Assembly (NCBI GenBank): GCA_016783105.1
Contig: JADHXF010000022.1
Location: 1-22,969, forward strand
DNA: 22,969 nt
Reading direction: 5' to 3'
Source of the DNA: Dehalococcoidales bacterium
GTDB lineage: Bacteria > Chloroflexota > Dehalococcoidia > Dehalococcoidales > RBG-16-60-22
Position 1 is the first letter of the stretch. Each line of letters starts with the position of its first letter. The notes below the pieces were generated by a model. The model saw only the letters and a program-made list of their open reading frames with translations. It was not told the origin of the DNA and did no database searches. Positions 1 through 7,311 of this stretch are shown piece by piece. Both the position numbers and the translations under genes were made by a program.

Positions 1-1322
1 CTTGGCAGCCAGAGGATTATCTGGGGGAAGGTAATTAACAGAGCGAGACCAATCAGGATGATGAAAATATAAGGAATTACGCCTCGGATGATATGCCCCG
101 TGGTCAACCCCAGCGACGGGTCAGCGGCGCCCCGGAGATAGAAGATGGCGTAAGCAAAGGGTGGGGTCAGGAACGAGGTCTGGAGGTTGACGCATATCAT
201 CATGGCGAACCAGAGTTTGTCAAAGCCGAGCGCTTCACCGACGGGGGTTATGATGGGAACGACAATGAATAATATTCCCAGCCAGTCAATGAAATAACCC
301 AGCAGAAAGACGATGAACATGATGATGGCGAAGATGCCCCACTTCCCACCGGGAGCACCAAGAATCAGTTCTTTTACGATGTCCCCGCCACCGGCGCGCA
401 TAAATACCCCGACGAAGGCATAAGCGGTGGCGCCGATGAGAAGCACCATGCCGGTTACTTTCACCGTCTCCGTAGCCGTATCTTTCAGGATCTTGAAACT
501 GAACTGGCGGTAAACAATAGCCAGAATTGTGGCCACGAGGGCGCCGACAGCCGCCGCTTCGGTGGGGGCAGCTATCCCGAGGAAAATGCTGCCCAGAACC
601 CCCATAATGAGCACTCCGGGTGGTATGAGTGAGATTATGAGGTCCCATAGTTTCTTTCTCCAGGGCACGGCTCTTTCTGCCTCGGGTACGGGCGGTGCAA
701 TATGTGGCTTAACAAAGCAGTGTATGGCAATGTAGGTGCAGTACATGGCGGAGAGCATAAAACCGGGTAAGAAGGCGCCAAAGAACAGTTTACCCACCGA
801 AAGTGACGCCATTGGGCCGTAGACCACCAGCATAATGCTGGGCGGAATCAGGATGCCCAGGGTGCCTCCGGCGCAGACAGCGCCAGCGGCCAGAGAACGG
901 CTGTAGCCTCGCTTGACCATTTCGGGTAGGGCGATGATGGCCAGCGCGGTGACCGAGGCGCCGATGATGCCAACGCAGGCGGCCAGGATGGTGCCGATTA
1001 ATATGGTGATAACCGCCAGACCGCCGCGGAAGCCGCTGAGCCATAAATACATGGCAGAAAACATCCGTTCCGTTATTCCCGAGTAACCAAGCATGATGCC
1101 CATGAAGATAAAGCCCGGCACTGCCAGCAGGATATAGTTATTGATTAATTCAAAAAGACGCTGGTAGATGAGCTGTAGTGAGATGTCTATTCCGAATAGC
1201 AGAATACCCATGCCGATGCCGATGCCGCCGACCACGATGGCCAGGGGGTAACCAAACAGAACCCCGACCAGGATACCACCGAGCATGATAAAGGTAACCA
1301 GTTGCGGATCAACATTAATCAT
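1..1322 (-). CDS. dctM: TRAP transporter large permease, DctM family (3' end cut by window edge)
   Basis: This is the large membrane subunit of a tripartite ATP-independent periplasmic transporter. It carries the substrate across the inner membrane, driven by an ion gradient. I translated it from ATG at 1322; 440 codons are visible with no stop before the window edge. The family motif GTLGILIPPS is at residues 153-162, and a second conserved block, NLQTSFLTPPFAYA, lies near the C-terminus. The whole chain is hydrophobic with many Gly-rich membrane segments. The visible end (ALLITFPQIILWLP) resembles the usual DctM C-terminus, so probably only a few residues are missing. Its ATG overlaps the dctQ stop by 8 nt (ATGATTAA), which implies translational coupling. 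The family assignment is secure; the substrate cannot be read from this subunit. Confidence 0.95.
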   Translation of the reverse strand, partial: MINVDPQLVTFIMLGGILVGVLFGYPLAIVVGGIGIGMGILLFGIDISLQLIYQRLFELINNYILLAVPGFIFMGIMLGYSGITERMFSAMYLWLSGFRGGLAVITILIGTILAACVGIIGASVTALAIIALPEMVKRGYSRSLAAGAVCAGGTLGILIPPSIMLVVYGPMASLSVGKLFFGAFLPGFMLSAMYCTYIAIHCFVKPHIAPPVPEAERAVPWRKKLWDLIISLIPPGVLIMGVLGSIFLGIAAPTEAAAVGALVATILAIVYRQFSFKILKDTATETVKVTGMVLLIGATAYAFVGVFMRAGGGDIVKELILGAPGGKWGIFAIIMFIVFLLGYFIDWLGILFIVVPIITPVGEALGFDKLWFAMMICVNLQTSFLTPPFAYAIFYLRGAADPSLGLTTGHIIRGVIPYIFIILIGLALLITFPQIILWLP

Positions 1323-1824
1323 AGGTCTTATTCCTCACTAGCCGGTATATATCTCGGTAGAACTGGGCAAGACCCTGCAAGGTAAATAAAAGTAACCCGA
1401 TGAGCACGGCAGTCCGTACTGGGCCGGTTATCGGGTACCAGAAGGTCATGAGCGACCTCTCATGGGTTGACCAGGCGTACCAGGTCCACCACCAGCCGGC
1501 ATAGGTAAGTAAACCGATAAGTGGCAATAGAAACAATAACGCACAGACGACGTCCACAATTGCCTGCGCTCTTGTGGACATGCGTGCATAGAAAACGTCT
1601 ACCCTGATATGCCGTTTATGGAGATGGACATACCCCCAGGAGAGTGAGTAGAGAGCCGCCCCGGTGAAGCTGGCGATTACCGGGCCCTGAATCGTGGGCT
1701 TATTCAACACATACCTCATGAAAACCTCAGCACAGATGACCAGCATGAGGAAGATGGCAAGCCATCTGACTGACCGGCCCGCCCATTCATTGGTGGTGTC
1801 TATCGCCTTTATTATTTTTCTCAT
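1315..1824 (-). CDS. dctQ: TRAP transporter small permease, DctQ family
   Basis: This is the small membrane subunit of the TRAP transporter, which pairs with DctM and helps dock the substrate-loaded binding protein. The protein is 169 aa, normal for the family. It has about four hydrophobic segments (roughly 18-38, 48-66, 88-112 and 135-155). The typical post-helix-2 motif HIRVDVFYAR is at 72-81. It lies between dctP and dctM in the canonical order and overlaps dctM by 8 nt. I see no good Shine-Dalgarno sequence before its ATG. It sits 104 nt after dctP, behind a strong hairpin, so lower expression than dctP is likely. The call rests on topology, motif and context. Confidence 0.93.
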   Translation of the reverse strand: MRKIIKAIDTTNEWAGRSVRWLAIFLMLVICAEVFMRYVLNKPTIQGPVIASFTGAALYSLSWGYVHLHKRHIRVDVFYARMSTRAQAIVDVVCALLFLLPLIGLLTYAGWWWTWYAWSTHERSLMTFWYPITGPVRTAVLIGLLLFTLQGLAQFYRDIYRLVRNKTYD

Positions 1825-1859
1825 TTTCGATTACATTCGGCTTTCTTCGTTTTATTACG

Positions 1860-1889
1860 CCCCGCTCCGGGAATAAACCCGGAGCGGGG
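1860..1889 (-). promoter_or_regulatory. Intercistronic hairpin between dctP and dctQ
   Basis: Two perfectly complementary 12-nt arms (1860-1871 and 1878-1889; CCCCGCTCCGGG and its complement) enclose a 6-nt loop. No T-tract follows on the minus strand, so it does not look like a full intrinsic terminator. A stable hairpin after the binding-protein gene of a transporter operon often protects the upstream mRNA or causes partial termination. Either would give more DctP than DctQ/DctM. The structure is seen; the effect is inferred. Confidence 0.7.
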
Positions 1890-1928
1890 TAAACTGGGAC
1901 TCAACAGCTCGTGATTGCCCAGGCTTTA

Positions 1929-3098
1929 TTAAGGTTTGGCCCAATCGACGAGTCCATATAGTTCGTCCCACGTCTCGGTAAAAGCGCGCTGGGACTCCAG
2001 TACTGACTTTGCTTCGGGATACTTGGCAGCCTGTTCATCCATGTAAGCGTCTGCTTCTATTTTGAAGGCCGCTTCTATTTCAGAGGGAAGCTTCTGCACG
2101 ATGTTGCCATAGTCCCTGAAGTTCTGCAGTGCCTCAGAGTCACCACCCGTGAGTTTGCCATAGTATCTGATGGCTTCTGAGCGGCCGAGGTCCTCAACGA
2201 TTATCTTGAGGTCATCGGGCAGCGCCTCGAACTTGCTCCGCTTAACCAGCAACTGGTAGACCTCGGTGGGCGCCCGGATGGGCGAAAGATAGATGTATTT
2301 GCCCACTTCATTCAGGCCCATCTGCCAGTCAAACCGCGGGGAACTGCACTCAAAGGCATCAATGACGCCGCGCTGCATGGACTCAAAGATTTCACCCAAA
2401 GGCATGAAGACCGAGCCGACGCCCATCCGTGCCAGTACGGCACCGCCGTCGCCGGAGCATCGCATTTTCAGACCATTCAAGTCACCGGGAACTTTCAGTT
2501 CCTTGTCAAAGTGACCGAATATCTCGGGCGGGCCGTGGAAGCCGGCACCCTTGATGTCATACATGTCGTAGCCCAGGTCTACGTACCATTGGTTAATCAG
2601 GTCGGAACCTACCTGCTCAAGCCAGATGAGGTGCTCCAGAGGTGGTACACCGCCTACCCTCTGTGAAATCAGGGTGCCAAAGTGGACCTCAGCATTCATG
2701 TATGAGCCACCACCGCCGCAGAAGTCCAGGACGCCGGTATGCACTGCCTTCCACTCCTCGGCCGCCGGACAAATAGCGCCGGCTGGACTTGCTTTCCATA
2801 CCAAGCGGCCCTGGCTGGCTTCAGTGATTCGGGCAGACAATGTCTCCAGGCCTTCAGTAACCGGCATTCCGGCGGGCAGGGCTGACTGTCCGACCCAGGT
2901 GATTACCTTAGCTGGTTGTGCTGGAGCTGGAGCTGGTGCTGGAGCTGGTGCTGGAGCCGGAGCTGGAGCTGGTGCTGGTGCCGGAGCTGGAGCTGGAGCC
3001 GGTGCTGGTGCTGGTGCTGGTGCCGCACAACCGGCCGCAATAACGCTGACGAGCAGCGCCAGCATCATAACAATCGCAATGATTCTTTCTTTCTTCAT
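1929..3098 (-). CDS. dctP: TRAP transporter substrate-binding lipoprotein, DctP family, with Ala-Pro linker
   Basis: This is the extracytoplasmic receptor of the TRAP system. The 389-aa product begins with a lipoprotein signal: KK at 2-3, a hydrophobic core, then A-A-G-C with the lipidated Cys at 24. Residues 26-59 are 17 consecutive Ala-Pro pairs, expected to form a stiff stalk before the globular domain. That domain has DctP features: [13 protein letters not shown] around the conserved Arg, [19 protein letters not shown], and a C-terminal helix rich in acidic and aromatic residues. The sequence after IDAFE ([12 protein letters not shown]) resembles the alpha-keto-acid-type branch of the family, but the substrate is undecided. 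A strong GAGGAGG precedes the ATG. It is the first gene of dctPQM, behind a 545-bp non-coding region. Confidence 0.94.
   Translation of the reverse strand: MKKERIIAIVMMLALLVSVIAAGCAAPAPAPAPAPAPAPAPAPAPAPAPAPAPAPAPAPAQPAKVITWVGQSALPAGMPVTEGLETLSARITEASQGRLVWKASPAGAICPAAEEWKAVHTGVLDFCGGGGSYMNAEVHFGTLISQRVGGVPPLEHLIWLEQVGSDLINQWYVDLGYDMYDIKGAGFHGPPEIFGHFDKELKVPGDLNGLKMRCSGDGGAVLARMGVGSVFMPLGEIFESMQRGVIDAFECSSPRFDWQMGLNEVGKYIYLSPIRAPTEVYQLLVKRSKFEALPDDLKIIVEDLGRSEAIRYYGKLTGGDSEALQNFRDYGNIVQKLPSEIEAAFKIEADAYMDEQAAKYPEAKSVLESQRAFTETWDELYGLVDWAKP
2922..3023. repeat. 102-bp degenerate hexanucleotide repeat encoding (Ala-Pro)17
   Basis: Seventeen tandem 6-bp units encode Ala-Pro pairs in dctP. On the minus strand each unit is GCA or GCT followed by CCA or CCG. 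Mixed synonymous codons show that the peptide repeat is kept by selection or is old, rather than being a fresh pure slippage tract. The low-complexity DNA also opens long false ORFs on the plus strand. Confidence 0.9.
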
Positions 3099-3169
3099 TT
3101 ACTCCTCCTCAGAGTATTTTTACCGAACAATTCTGCACTAATTTTATTGGTTTTACTGAAATTAATCAC
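3095..3169 (-). CDS. Possible 24-codon leader ORF overlapping the dctP start
   Basis: A GTG at 3169 opens 24 codons ([18 protein letters not shown], then LRRSK). The TGA stop overlaps the dctP ATG in an ATGA arrangement, and the last codons contain the dctP Shine-Dalgarno sequence. Translation of this ORF could open or block dctP initiation. Against it, the G-run before the GTG touches the start codon instead of lying 5-9 nt upstream, and the peptide resembles nothing I know. I list it as a weak candidate. Confidence 0.18.
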   Translation of the reverse strand: MINFSKTNKISAELFGKNTLRRSK

Positions 3170-3437
3170 CCCCCTTTATTTGTTTTCAGGCATTCACCCG
3201 TGAATTACGATTTTATCAAAGCAAACAGTCCAACAAGTTGAAATCAATTGCAGGGTTGAAAAGAATGTTTGCTGCTACCGAATTTACTGAGCGGGGAATA
3301 AAATTTGCCTGGTTATGTGAGGCATTTCATGTGTGAGAAAGGACTCGCGGCAAGACGCTTCGAACTCTCCCCTGGCGAAACGTGCCCATTTATTTGTGAG
3401 ATGGATATCACGCGACCACCAGTTTTTAAGTTCGCGT

Positions 3438-3558
3438 AATATCAGGCGACTGCTCGGGCAATATTTATTAATCCCCTTGAGTGTCAGCTCCTTTCGCCCA
3501 AAGGCTTCAACTTATTTTATGACGGTACAAAGACGAAAGTTTTATATTGCCTGATATT
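3438..3558 (-). promoter_or_regulatory. Possible structured RNA leader upstream of dctP
   Basis: A perfect 10-bp inverted repeat (GCCTGATATT and its complement, arms 3438-3447 and 3549-3558) would close a domain of about 101 nt in the minus-strand transcript. A nested 6-bp helix, TTGGGC with GCCCGA allowing one G-U pair, and a small CCTTT/AAAGG hairpin at 3490-3504 fit inside. It matches no riboswitch class I recognise. Together with the rest of 3099-3643 this is the non-coding stretch before dctP, and I see no convincing gene in it. Confidence 0.22.
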
Positions 3559-3570
3559 CAGTTGTGAATT

Positions 3571-3608
3571 CTTGACACTATTATAGCACGCTTGTCAAGC
3601 ATATATAA
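3571..3608 (-). promoter_or_regulatory. Candidate dctPQM promoter with a palindrome over the -10 box
   Basis: On the minus strand an extended -10 (TGCTATAAT, 3580-3588) follows a poor -35 (TTATAT, 3603-3608) at 17-nt spacing. The -10 is bracketed by a 7-bp inverted repeat, CTTGACA-N15-TGTCAAG (arms 3571-3577 and 3593-3599), centred at 3585, the edge of the -10. That is a plausible operator position. Transcription from here would give a leader of roughly 475 nt before dctP. The motifs are seen; promoter activity and a repressor are inferred. Confidence 0.35.
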
Positions 3609-3643
3609 GGGTAAAATGAGACATTTATTCTGAACTCGTCGAT

Positions 3644-4792
3644 TTACTCAACGGAAGATTCACGGCTGTACAGGCGTTCTTTCCAGCGCACACCGGCCCC
3701 GACCGCACGTCGAAAAACAGCGCAGAAGGCGGCCAGAAAAAGGAATGAAAGCCCGAAAGGATGCAGGAAAACCGAGACAAATGGCTCTTTGAAGCGGCTG
3801 TCCACCAGCCAGCGCATAAACAGAATTATGCCCACCTGAGAGATAACGATGGCACGAAGGCCCGTAGGGTCCATAACCACAAAGAGCTCCCGCCAGAGAT
3901 GATAGAACGGCGCCATGTAGAAAAAGTAGGCGGCTGACATCATGAGTGTCAGGGCAATGGGGGAGAGTGAAGCTACCGAGTAGACCCACTTGATGAAGCC
4001 CTCCAGCATGGCACCAACGTTGTGGTACATATTGCAGGAGACCGCGGGCGACAGGTCAACTGCCACCTGGCGGCCACCGCGACGGCTTACCTCGGCGCCA
4101 AGCCAGACGTCTTCAAGGATACGGGATTTAACCGCTTCGTGCCCGCCGATGCGCCAGTATTCTTCTCTGGGAAAGAGCAGGAACTGGCCGATGGCCAGTG
4201 AGGGTTTTGGCTCTCTGGAGCGCTGCAGCCACCAGAGTGGAAACCAGGTGAGAATGATGAAGTACAGCACCGGAATGGCCATTTTCTGCGGCAGGGAGTT
4301 TGCCAGCTGACGTGGAAAGCCGGAAAGCAGTGATGAATTCAGACGGAGTGCCTGGGCCAGCGCGCTGCGCAGCATATGGGGAGCATGGGTCGTATCGGCG
4401 TCAACAAACAGAAGCCAGGAGCCACGGGCCTGCTTGGCCAGCTGATAGCAGGCGAAAGACTTGCCCGTCCAGCCCTTGGGCAGCGGCTCACCCTGAAGCA
4501 GACGTACGCGACTGTCCCCCATGGCGGTGTTTTCCACTATCGCCCCCGTATTGTCTGACGAGCTGTCGTCCAGCACCACGATTTCGTAGCTGGGGTAGTC
4601 CTGCTTTTGCAGGGACTCAAGACAGGCGGCAATATTGGTCTCCTCATCCCGGGCAGGGACGAGGACAGAAATGAAAGGAGCCGGCTCGGGGATTTTCTCG
4701 TCGCGGCGCAGGGGCTTGAGGTTCCTGAGATTAAGCATCAGGTTGACCAGGAAGATAAAAAGCCCGGCGACGATTATTCCCTGGTACAGCAT
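3644..4792 (-). CDS. Membrane-associated family 2 glycosyltransferase
   Basis: This 382-aa protein has a GT-A fold glycosyltransferase domain between membrane segments. The N-terminal helix (about 3-21) anchors it. SVLVPARDEETNI (42-54) and VVLDDSSSDNT (72-82) form the nucleotide-sugar site, DAD at 131-133 is the metal-binding DXD, and LEDVW at 226-230 supplies the likely catalytic acidic pair. Several hydrophobic segments follow between about 170 and 370. The GWTGKSFACYQLA stretch resembles hopanoid- or carotenoid-associated glycosyltransferases of the HpnB/CrtQ type, so a lipid-linked acceptor at the inner membrane is plausible. The gene lies 24 nt after plsY on the same strand, which fits a lipid role. 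The exact donor and acceptor are unknown. Confidence 0.85.
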   Translation of the reverse strand: MLYQGIIVAGLFIFLVNLMLNLRNLKPLRRDEKIPEPAPFISVLVPARDEETNIAACLESLQKQDYPSYEIVVLDDSSSDNTGAIVENTAMGDSRVRLLQGEPLPKGWTGKSFACYQLAKQARGSWLLFVDADTTHAPHMLRSALAQALRLNSSLLSGFPRQLANSLPQKMAIPVLYFIILTWFPLWWLQRSREPKPSLAIGQFLLFPREEYWRIGGHEAVKSRILEDVWLGAEVSRRGGRQVAVDLSPAVSCNMYHNVGAMLEGFIKWVYSVASLSPIALTLMMSAAYFFYMAPFYHLWRELFVVMDPTGLRAIVISQVGIILFMRWLVDSRFKEPFVSVFLHPFGLSFLFLAAFCAVFRRAVGAGVRWKERLYSRESSVE

Positions 4793-4816
4793 GTCATTAG
4801 CTTCCTATTTTGTCTG

Positions 4817-5434
4817 TCAACTTCTCGACTGGTACCACCGAAGGGGTTTCAGTCTGAACCTGGGGATAGTTTTCAGGCTTTCATATTGTTTGATGGTGAA
4901 AAGTATCAGAACTCCAAGCGTGAACATTAATTCCCATGAGCTACCCTGCGTAATTATCAGGTATGCCAGTGCCCCAACCGGCGCTGCCATGGTGGTCCAG
5001 GCATCCTGTTCAATAAGCAGAAAGGCGGTGACAATGAAAGCGATGAAGATAACCAGCAGATGGGGCTGAGGAAGCGCCAGAAGAGCCCCGCCGGTAACCG
5101 CGACTGCTTTGCCTCCTTTGAAACGGAGAAACGGAGAGCAGGCATGGCCGAGTATGGCACTCAAGCCGATGGCAGCAACCAGCAGTTCGGGAAGCCCGAA
5201 GCGGAAGTGGGCGATGAAGACAAAAGGGAATCCTTTTCCAATATCCAGAACAACGGCAATCAGGCCGGCCTTTACGTCTCCGGCCCGGAAGACGTTGATC
5301 GCCCCGGGATTGCCATCACCATATTCCCGGACATCTTTATTTAGCAGCCATCGCCCCACCCAGAGAGAAAAGGGGCAAGAGCCCAGTAAGTAAGCCGCCG
5401 CTGCCAGCAGTATTGTTAAAGAAATGTCCGTCAC
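4817..5434 (-). CDS. plsY: Acyl-phosphate:glycerol-3-phosphate acyltransferase PlsY
   Basis: PlsY moves an acyl group from acyl-phosphate to glycerol-3-phosphate, the first committed step of phospholipid synthesis, in the inner membrane. The 205-aa chain has the family's three cytoplasmic motifs: GSCPFSLWVGR (18-28), GDGNPGAINVFR (39-50, the glycerol-3-phosphate loop) and FKGGKAVA (105-112). DIGKG (64-68) and GH (96-97) are also present. Membrane segments alternate with these motifs as expected. The start is GTG at 5434, which places 17 residues before the first motif, as usual. I see no Shine-Dalgarno sequence, and a good promoter lies so close that the mRNA may be nearly leaderless. The downstream glycosyltransferase follows after 24 nt. 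Confidence 0.95.
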   Translation of the reverse strand: MTDISLTILLAAAAYLLGSCPFSLWVGRWLLNKDVREYGDGNPGAINVFRAGDVKAGLIAVVLDIGKGFPFVFIAHFRFGLPELLVAAIGLSAILGHACSPFLRFKGGKAVAVTGGALLALPQPHLLVIFIAFIVTAFLLIEQDAWTTMAAPVGALAYLIITQGSSWELMFTLGVLILFTIKQYESLKTIPRFRLKPLRWYQSRS

Positions 5435-5446
5435 GATGTTTCAGGT

Positions 5447-5475
5447 AGTATACGGCAATAAAATTGACAAGTAAA
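5447..5475 (-). promoter_or_regulatory. Candidate plsY promoter
   Basis: On the minus strand TTTACT (5470-5475) and TATACT (5447-5452) are separated by 17 nt, a good sigma70-like match. The predicted transcription start, near 5440, is only about six nucleotides before the GTG start codon of plsY, implying a leaderless or nearly leaderless transcript. Confidence 0.42.
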
Positions 5476-5497
5476 GACCCGATTCGGGTTACTTTCG

Positions 5498-5526
5498 TTG
5501 ACGTATTCGGGAACAGGTGCTATTCT
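5498..5526 (+). promoter_or_regulatory. Candidate promoter of the AroK-like kinase gene
   Basis: TTGACG (5498-5503) and TATTCT (5521-5526) are 17 nt apart. The longest possible reading frame of the downstream gene would begin with the TTG of this -35 box, so the promoter argues for the ATG at 5558 as the real start. Confidence 0.48.
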
Positions 5527-5557
5527 TGGGCTGAAAATCGAGGAATGGTTTCGTGGT

Positions 5558-6076
5558 ATGAAAAATGAAAGCATTGTTCTAATTGGCATGGCCGGTGTCG
5601 GCAAGTCCACAATCGGGACAGCGCTGGCACAGGCCCTCGCGTTTGGTTTCCTGGACGTGGACAACTACATTTTTCAGAAAGACGGGAAACGGATACAGGA
5701 AATAATCGATAGCGAAGGTGAAGAGGCGCTGCTGCAGATAGAAAAACGCCGAATGTACGAAATAAATCTGCCCGGGATGGTGGTGGCGCCGGGCGGCAGC
5801 GTTATCTACCACTCTGACCTCATGAGCTACCTTAAAGAGAACGCGGTGCTCATCTATCTTGACGACTCTTTTGCCAATATAGAGGCCAAGCTGGTGGGTG
5901 GTCTGGACCGGGGAATCGTGGGACTGAGATATAAGACGTTACGGCAGATTTACGAGGAGAGAAGGTCTCTCTACTTCAAATATGCCGATATTACTATCGA
6001 TTGCCGGGGAAAAGAGCCGGACGAAATAGTCGCCGAGATACTGGAGCGCTATCAACAGTTAAGCGGGGGAGACTAG
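5558..6076 (+). CDS. Shikimate kinase-like P-loop kinase
   Basis: This 172-aa protein belongs to the AroK-like small-molecule kinases. The P-loop GMAGVGKST is at 10-18, FLDVD at 31-35 carries the Asp that activates the acceptor hydroxyl, and a GG pair follows at 79-80. R118 lies in the lid region, and ERRSLY (134-139) holds the conserved late Arg. One shikimate contact is missing: the Arg of the usual GE-x-x-FR segment is Leu here (GEEALLQ, 54-60). RPLL in the lid is replaced by RGIV. It may therefore phosphorylate something other than shikimate. The ATG at 5558 follows a weak GAGGA at 5540-5544. No other aromatic-pathway gene is nearby. It converges on the aminotransferase gene with 2 nt between stops. 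Confidence 0.75.
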   Translation: MKNESIVLIGMAGVGKSTIGTALAQALAFGFLDVDNYIFQKDGKRIQEIIDSEGEEALLQIEKRRMYEINLPGMVVAPGGSVIYHSDLMSYLKENAVLIYLDDSFANIEAKLVGGLDRGIVGLRYKTLRQIYEERRSLYFKYADITIDCRGKEPDEIVAEILERYQQLSGGD

Positions 6077-6078
6077 CC

Positions 6079-7272
6079 CTATTTCCGGAGTGACTGTACC
6101 GCCGCGGTAATTCCGGCACCGGTCTCTGTCTTATAGCCTTCCTCAGCCAGCAATCTCTCCAGCGCGGAGAGGAAGAGCAGTATATTCTGCTCGGTGGAGG
6201 AATACCCCATAAGCCCGATACGCCATACTTTTCCTTTCAGCGCCCCCAATCCACCCCCTATCTCGATGTCGTAGTCGCTGAGGAGCCGCTGCCGTATCCG
6301 GGCATCGTCAACGCCCTCGGGAATGCACACCGTGGTCAGGGTGCTGAGGCGGTGTCCGGCTTGAGCATGTAAGACAAGCCCCATCGCCTCGAGGCCGGCC
6401 TGAAGCGCCGCCCCGTGCTTTAAATGGCGCTGGATGCGTGTCTCCAGGCCCTCCTCAGCAATGAGTGCCAGCGCCTCGTGCAGGGCGTAGAACATGCAGG
6501 CGGGCGCGGTGTGATGGTAGGCTCGCTGCCCTTTGCCTCTTATCCAGTACGTGGAGAGCAATGAGAGGTCAAAATAGTAGCTCGGTACAGCATGAGAGCG
6601 GTTCGAGAGAGTGTCCATGGCTTTCTGGTTAACGGTAATAGGGGACAGTCCGGGCGGGCAGCTGATACACTTCTGCGAGCCGCTATAGCAGATGTCAATG
6701 CCCCAGTCGTCAACGGCCAGTTCGTGCCCTCCCAGCGAGGTAACAGCGTCCACCAGCAACAGGGCGTCGTATTGCCTGGCCAGTTTTGAAGCCTCACCGA
6801 GCGGTTGCAGGACTCCCGTGGACGTTTCGGCGTGAACCAGTGCCAGCAGCTTGACCTTTTTCCGGGATTTGAGGGCGGCTTCGATTGCCTCGGGCTCAAT
6901 GATGCGCCCCCATTCGGCGTCCAGTCGGATAACTTCCACACCGAGGCGCGAGGCAATGTTTATCATCCGCTCGGCAAAGAACCCGTTATTCGCGATGACG
7001 GCAACGTCACCTGGTTCCAGAAAATTGCAGAGGCCGGCTTCCATACCCGCCGAACCGGTAGCCGAGACGGGAAAGGTAAGCTCGTTTTTAGTACGGAAGA
7101 TGTAGCGCAGGAGTTTCATAATGTCTTCCATAACGGTGTAAAAATATGGGTCCATATGCCCGAGCACGGGTGCCGTCATGGCCTGCTGGACGCGGGGGTG
7201 AACATTGCTGGGTCCGGGGCCAAGAAGGATGCGCTGCGGTGGCTTTATCTCCTGATATGGAAAGCTGGGCAT
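6079..7272 (-). CDS. Class V aminotransferase, serine/alanine-glyoxylate type
   Basis: This is a PLP enzyme that moves amino groups between alanine or serine and glyoxylate or pyruvate. The 397-aa sequence has LLGPGPSNVHP (16-26), the cofactor-phosphate segment ATGSAGMEA (71-79), HAETSTGV (147-154), the PLP-pyridine Asp in LLVDAVTSLGG (D175) and the Schiff-base Lys in SGSQKCISCPPG (K201). Near the C-terminus WRIGLMGYSS carries the carboxylate-binding Arg. These match the alanine-glyoxylate/serine-pyruvate group (AGXT, PucG, SgaA). It lies 39 nt after the GcvT-GlyA gene, with GAGGTGA upstream of the ATG, so it is probably co-transcribed. That supports a role in glycine/serine/glyoxylate balance. 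The exact amino donor is not decided. Confidence 0.9.
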   Translation of the reverse strand: MPSFPYQEIKPPQRILLGPGPSNVHPRVQQAMTAPVLGHMDPYFYTVMEDIMKLLRYIFRTKNELTFPVSATGSAGMEAGLCNFLEPGDVAVIANNGFFAERMINIASRLGVEVIRLDAEWGRIIEPEAIEAALKSRKKVKLLALVHAETSTGVLQPLGEASKLARQYDALLLVDAVTSLGGHELAVDDWGIDICYSGSQKCISCPPGLSPITVNQKAMDTLSNRSHAVPSYYFDLSLLSTYWIRGKGQRAYHHTAPACMFYALHEALALIAEEGLETRIQRHLKHGAALQAGLEAMGLVLHAQAGHRLSTLTTVCIPEGVDDARIRQRLLSDYDIEIGGGLGALKGKVWRIGLMGYSSTEQNILLFLSALERLLAEEGYKTETGAGITAAVQSLRK

Positions 7273-7311
7273 TGGTAAATCACCTCATCAATTTTTTTAA
7301 TACTGGACTTA

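Noticed and set aside
2626..3203. Open plus-strand frames across the dctP 5' end encoding Gly-Ala or Trp-Ser-Cys repeats
   Set aside because: They are antisense readings of the Ala-Pro repeat. The minus-strand frame has a lipoprotein signal, a strong ribosome binding site and a full DctP domain.
3333..3554. 73-aa plus-strand frame in the gap before dctP
   Set aside because: No ribosome binding site, no domain and irregular composition. The region reads better as non-coding leader.
3572..3608. Plus-strand promoter using TTGACA at 3572
   Set aside because: The nearest TATATA is 24 nt away, too far, and no plus-strand gene follows for nearly 2 kb.
5464..5492. Second plus-strand promoter using TTGACA at 5464-5469
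   Set aside because: The sequence 17-18 nt downstream (GGTTAC/GTTACT) is a poor -10; the pair at 5498/5521 is better.
5498..5557. Longer N-terminus for the AroK-like kinase from TTG at 5498
   Set aside because: That TTG is part of a good -35 box (TTGACG-17-TATTCT), and the family's P-loop normally begins about 10 residues from the start, which fits ATG 5558.
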